Positions 61,958 through 64,000 of a stretch of 64,000 nucleotides of DNA are shown here, in pieces (the stretch's first letter is position 1; each line of letters opens with the position of its first letter). Source of the DNA: Formosa sp. L2A11. Its GTDB lineage: Bacteria > Bacteroidota > Bacteroidia > Flavobacteriales > Flavobacteriaceae. The notes under the pieces were generated by a model. It did not search any database, was not told the DNA's origin, and saw only the letters and a list, made by a program, of their open reading frames with translations. The stretch is from NCBI RefSeq assembly GCF_009796865.1, contig NZ_CP047028.1:2790001-2854000 (forward strand), read 5' to 3'. Both the position numbers and the translations under genes were made by a program.

Positions 61958-61984
61958 CAAAAATATATGCCAAATAGACAAAAT
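61958..61984 (-). promoter_or_regulatory. Promoter of the accessory operon with shared 15-bp element
   Basis: On minus: ATTTTGTCTATTTGG (61984-61970), four bases, then the -7 box TATTTTTG (61965-61958). The element is identical to that at 56350-56336. Here it also overlaps the dyad AGACA/TGTCT (61976-61990). It lies between the WYL regulator gene and the operon. Confidence 0.65.
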
Positions 61985-62014
61985 ATGTCTGCTTCAATAT
62001 AATGTAAGAAATTA

Positions 62015-62998
62015 TTAATTATAATAATCAGACATACAGCCAATATGCACTTTCATTTCTTCAACAACATGAAGTGGAGAAATTATTTTAACCCAACGAT
62101 TGTATCTTAAAATTTGCATAAAAAACTCGTAACTCGGTTCTACATAAATTTTAAGCTCACCCCAAATTCTAGTATTACTATAATCTAAGTCTTGAGTATC
62201 TAGATCTTGTGGTCTTGACACAATAATTTGTGAATGGTGTAACGGATTGCTTTCTAAATATTTAAAATGATGATTAGCCACTTGAATATGAATCCACGTC
62301 GGGGGAATATCCGATTTTAATATTCCGATGGAGTTTTTAAAATACTCGGAATCATTAAAAGGAACTGGATTTTTACAGACCCTGTTTGTTATAGATAATC
62401 CGTTAATTCTATTATCCAAACACAAGGCATAAATACCTATTTCAGAATTATGAGCAATTAAATACCAAGCATTATTAATTTCTTTAATATGCAGCGGTTG
62501 AAATATATTTTTTATTTTCTGAAACCGGTTATCGTCATACCAACCTTTATAATCTACTTCTATAAGGTACTGGCATTCTATGGCATTAATAAGCGCAACC
62601 ATGTCTATAAACGGACTTAAAGACGTTCTGGAAGTGGTAACAAAATCTTTCCAAGCATGCGCGTGATGATGTAATAAATACAACTCTGTTTTCTCGAAAA
62701 TCTCTTTTAAATCATCGTTTATAATAAAATCTTCTTCTAATACATAATAACCACTAAAACGTTTATGCTTAATTTGTATATTATTAAAAGATCTAATGTC
62801 TTTAATATCACGATTTATAGTTTTTCTGCTATTAGACTCTAATTTTTCGTAAAGTGAATCGTCATTATGTCGTTTAACTATAGCTTCTAATGCCTTCTTT
62901 AATTCTTCATAAGTAACATAAGGCTTAGATAACCCATATAATTCTGGATTTTTAATAATACGTAATACATAATAGCGTCTAAGAAATTCTGAAGTCAT
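62015..62998 (-). CDS. WYL-domain transcriptional regulator
   Basis: The 327-aa protein has an N-terminal winged-helix-like part (about 1-80, RRYYVLRIIKNPELYG and SRKTINRDIKDIRSF). The WYL domain follows at about 145-235 (YLIEVDYKGWYDDN, IFQPLHIKEINNAWYLIAHN). A C-terminal WCX-like extension ends EEMKVHIGC. WYL regulators sense nucleic acids or other ligands and often control phage-defence and DNA-damage genes. It is on the same strand just upstream of the accessory operon and is its likely regulator. Confidence 0.85.
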   Translation of the reverse strand: MTSEFLRRYYVLRIIKNPELYGLSKPYVTYEELKKALEAIVKRHNDDSLYEKLESNSRKTINRDIKDIRSFNNIQIKHKRFSGYYVLEEDFIINDDLKEIFEKTELYLLHHHAHAWKDFVTTSRTSLSPFIDMVALINAIECQYLIEVDYKGWYDDNRFQKIKNIFQPLHIKEINNAWYLIAHNSEIGIYALCLDNRINGLSITNRVCKNPVPFNDSEYFKNSIGILKSDIPPTWIHIQVANHHFKYLESNPLHHSQIIVSRPQDLDTQDLDYSNTRIWGELKIYVEPSYEFFMQILRYNRWVKIISPLHVVEEMKVHIGCMSDYYN

Positions 62999-63063
62999 AA
63001 ATAGTGATTAACTTCAGCAAAATAATAAATAAGAATCAAAGTTCTATACACAAGGCTATTTTA

Positions 63064-63071
63064 TATATTTG
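63064..63071 (+). promoter_or_regulatory. Candidate -7 box of the flippase gene (TATATTTG)
   Basis: TATATTTG lies 16 bases before ATG 63087 in the short divergent gap. No -33 TTTG is seen. Confidence 0.45.
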
Positions 63072-63086
63072 AAATTTTTATAGTAT

Positions 63087-64000
63087 ATGAAAATAGCATT
63101 CAGTAAAAAAGATATTAGCTCTACAACCTGGTTTTCATTAGAAAAAGGGATTCAACTTTTTGCTGGAGTTTTCATTGTACCCAAAATATTCAATACTTTA
63201 GGGACTGTAGATATTGGTAAATTACATCTTGTAGAAGCCATTTTAGGTCTGTTTACACCTGTTTTTTTTCTGGGATTGGCCGCGATTTGTATTCGAGAAA
63301 TTGTATTACAACCAAAAAAAAGTGAAACCATTATTGCAACAACATTTGTAATGCGGTTTTTAACTTGGATTTTGCTCACTATAGGCATAATAGGTTATTT
63401 GCTAATTACTAAAAACACATCGTTATTTACTTTATATTTTGTTTTATTATTTAGTTATTTATTTAGATTAACAGATATTTTCGAATTTTATTTCTTAGCT
63501 AAAAAGCAGGCTAAATTTATTTTTTTAAGTAAAATTATAAGCCTTTGTATTGTATTATTATTACAATATTATGGTGTTAAGAATGAAAAAGGCGTAACAT
63601 ATTTTGCAGAAATTATAGCCTTAGATTTTCTAATTCAAGGTATAATTTATACCATCGCATTAATTTTAAATCGTCAATTTTCGTTTAAAAAATTATCTAT
63701 TTCTATACCACTGGGAAAGCAATTATTAATAATGGGATTCCCTTTAATGCTATCTAACGCCTTAGTGATGCTTTATATTGGTATTGATGAAATGTTTTTA
63801 AAATACTTTTATAACGATCATGCAAACGGCATATTTGGAAGTGTACAATATTTAGTTATTGGCTTAAGCTGGACCTTAGGATTTGCTATAATTAACGCAC
63901 TATACCCATCTCTTGCAGAGTCTTTTAAAAGCAATAAAGAACATTATTATACTAAAATGAAACAATTGGGAATAACAATGATTGTTTTAGGAATTGGTAT
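63087..64000 (+). CDS. Wzx-type polysaccharide flippase, 5' part
   Basis: An ATG at 63087 opens a frame that stays open to the right edge (304 codons). The translation starts MKIAFSKKDISSTTWFSLEK and has at least eight hydrophobic segments (for example IQLFAGVFIVPKIFNTLG and LLIMGFPLMLSNALVMLYI). The pattern IDEMFLKYFYNDHANGIFG, with membrane helices around it, is typical of O-antigen/exopolysaccharide flippases of the MATE-like superfamily. They move lipid-linked sugars across the inner membrane. It probably begins a surface-polysaccharide locus beyond the window. Confidence 0.82.
   Translation, partial: MKIAFSKKDISSTTWFSLEKGIQLFAGVFIVPKIFNTLGTVDIGKLHLVEAILGLFTPVFFLGLAAICIREIVLQPKKSETIIATTFVMRFLTWILLTIGIIGYLLITKNTSLFTLYFVLLFSYLFRLTDIFEFYFLAKKQAKFIFLSKIISLCIVLLLQYYGVKNEKGVTYFAEIIALDFLIQGIIYTIALILNRQFSFKKLSISIPLGKQLLIMGFPLMLSNALVMLYIGIDEMFLKYFYNDHANGIFGSVQYLVIGLSWTLGFAIINALYPSLAESFKSNKEHYYTKMKQLGITMIVLGIG

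Noticed and set aside
56336..61984. The repeated 15-mer as attachment-site duplications flanking an integrated element
   Set aside because: No integrase lies between the copies, and both sit at exactly the same distance from a promoter box on the same strand, which fits a regulatory site better.
55606..62998. The accessory operon as a type VI secretion cluster or CRISPR-Cas locus
   Set aside because: No Tss sheath, Hcp, VgrG, ClpV or Cas motifs and no repeat array were seen; the HNH-like protein is too short and lacks RuvC motifs.
63152..63388. A 78-codon minus-strand open frame at the right edge
   Set aside because: It lies antisense to the clear flippase frame starting at 63087.

Overview
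The window is AT-rich, densely coded chromosomal DNA from a member of the Bacteroidota, most likely family Flavobacteriaceae. This rests on gene content and order (type IX secretion protein PorQ, BatA-like protein, M61 peptidase, CCC-motif and DUF4294/DUF6452/DUF6048-type proteins, rnz-STAS-pyrB-pyrR order). It also rests on many Bacteroidota-type promoter boxes (TAnnTTTG near -7, occasionally with TTTG near -33). No tRNA, rRNA or CRISPR array was seen.

Region by region. 1-8.2 kb: Fe-S electron-transfer proteins, an MCE/MlaD protein and a cell-wall amidase on the minus strand, then an LptD-like outer-membrane protein, RidA and GMP reductase on plus. 8.2-20.2 kb: a lipoprotein, a pyrimidine/RNA-processing operon (pyrR-pyrB-STAS-rnz-pdxH), rpsA with a long leader, a LysM protein, cmk-porQ and lon. 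20.4-23.4 kb: an ECF sigma factor with a membrane protein and two beta-repeat envelope proteins. 23.5-35.7 kb: transporter, M48 protease, MsrB, NDH-2, lipoamide dehydrogenase, two small barrels, nitroreductase, AroQ, XerD and an M61 peptidase. 35.9-55.6 kb: BatA-like protein, a dihydroorotase homologue that has lost its metal ligands, esterase, metallohydrolase, Smr protein, ornithine transaminase, RlmD, several membrane and lipoproteins, a frameshifted SYLF gene, two methyltransferases, ZIP transporter, hemolysin III, M42 peptidase and a NUDIX hydrolase.

55.6-63.0 kb is the accessory and most interesting part. A WYL-domain regulator lies upstream of a minus-strand operon: a 69-aa protein, a 587-aa helical protein with a glycine-rich hydrophobic segment, a 173-aa helical protein, a membrane-anchored SH3 protein and an HNH-like protein, ended by a terminator. 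An intact IS3-family element (56993-58306, 6-bp target duplication ACCTCT) sits inside the SH3 gene. Removing it in silico restores the last 15 codons of the SH3 domain. The operon promoter shares a 15-bp element, at identical spacing to the -7 box, with the promoter of the neighbouring membrane protein gene 55606-56289. That gene is therefore probably part of the same regulon. I do not recognise this set as a named system.

The last 0.9 kb starts a Wzx-type flippase, probably the edge of a surface-polysaccharide locus.
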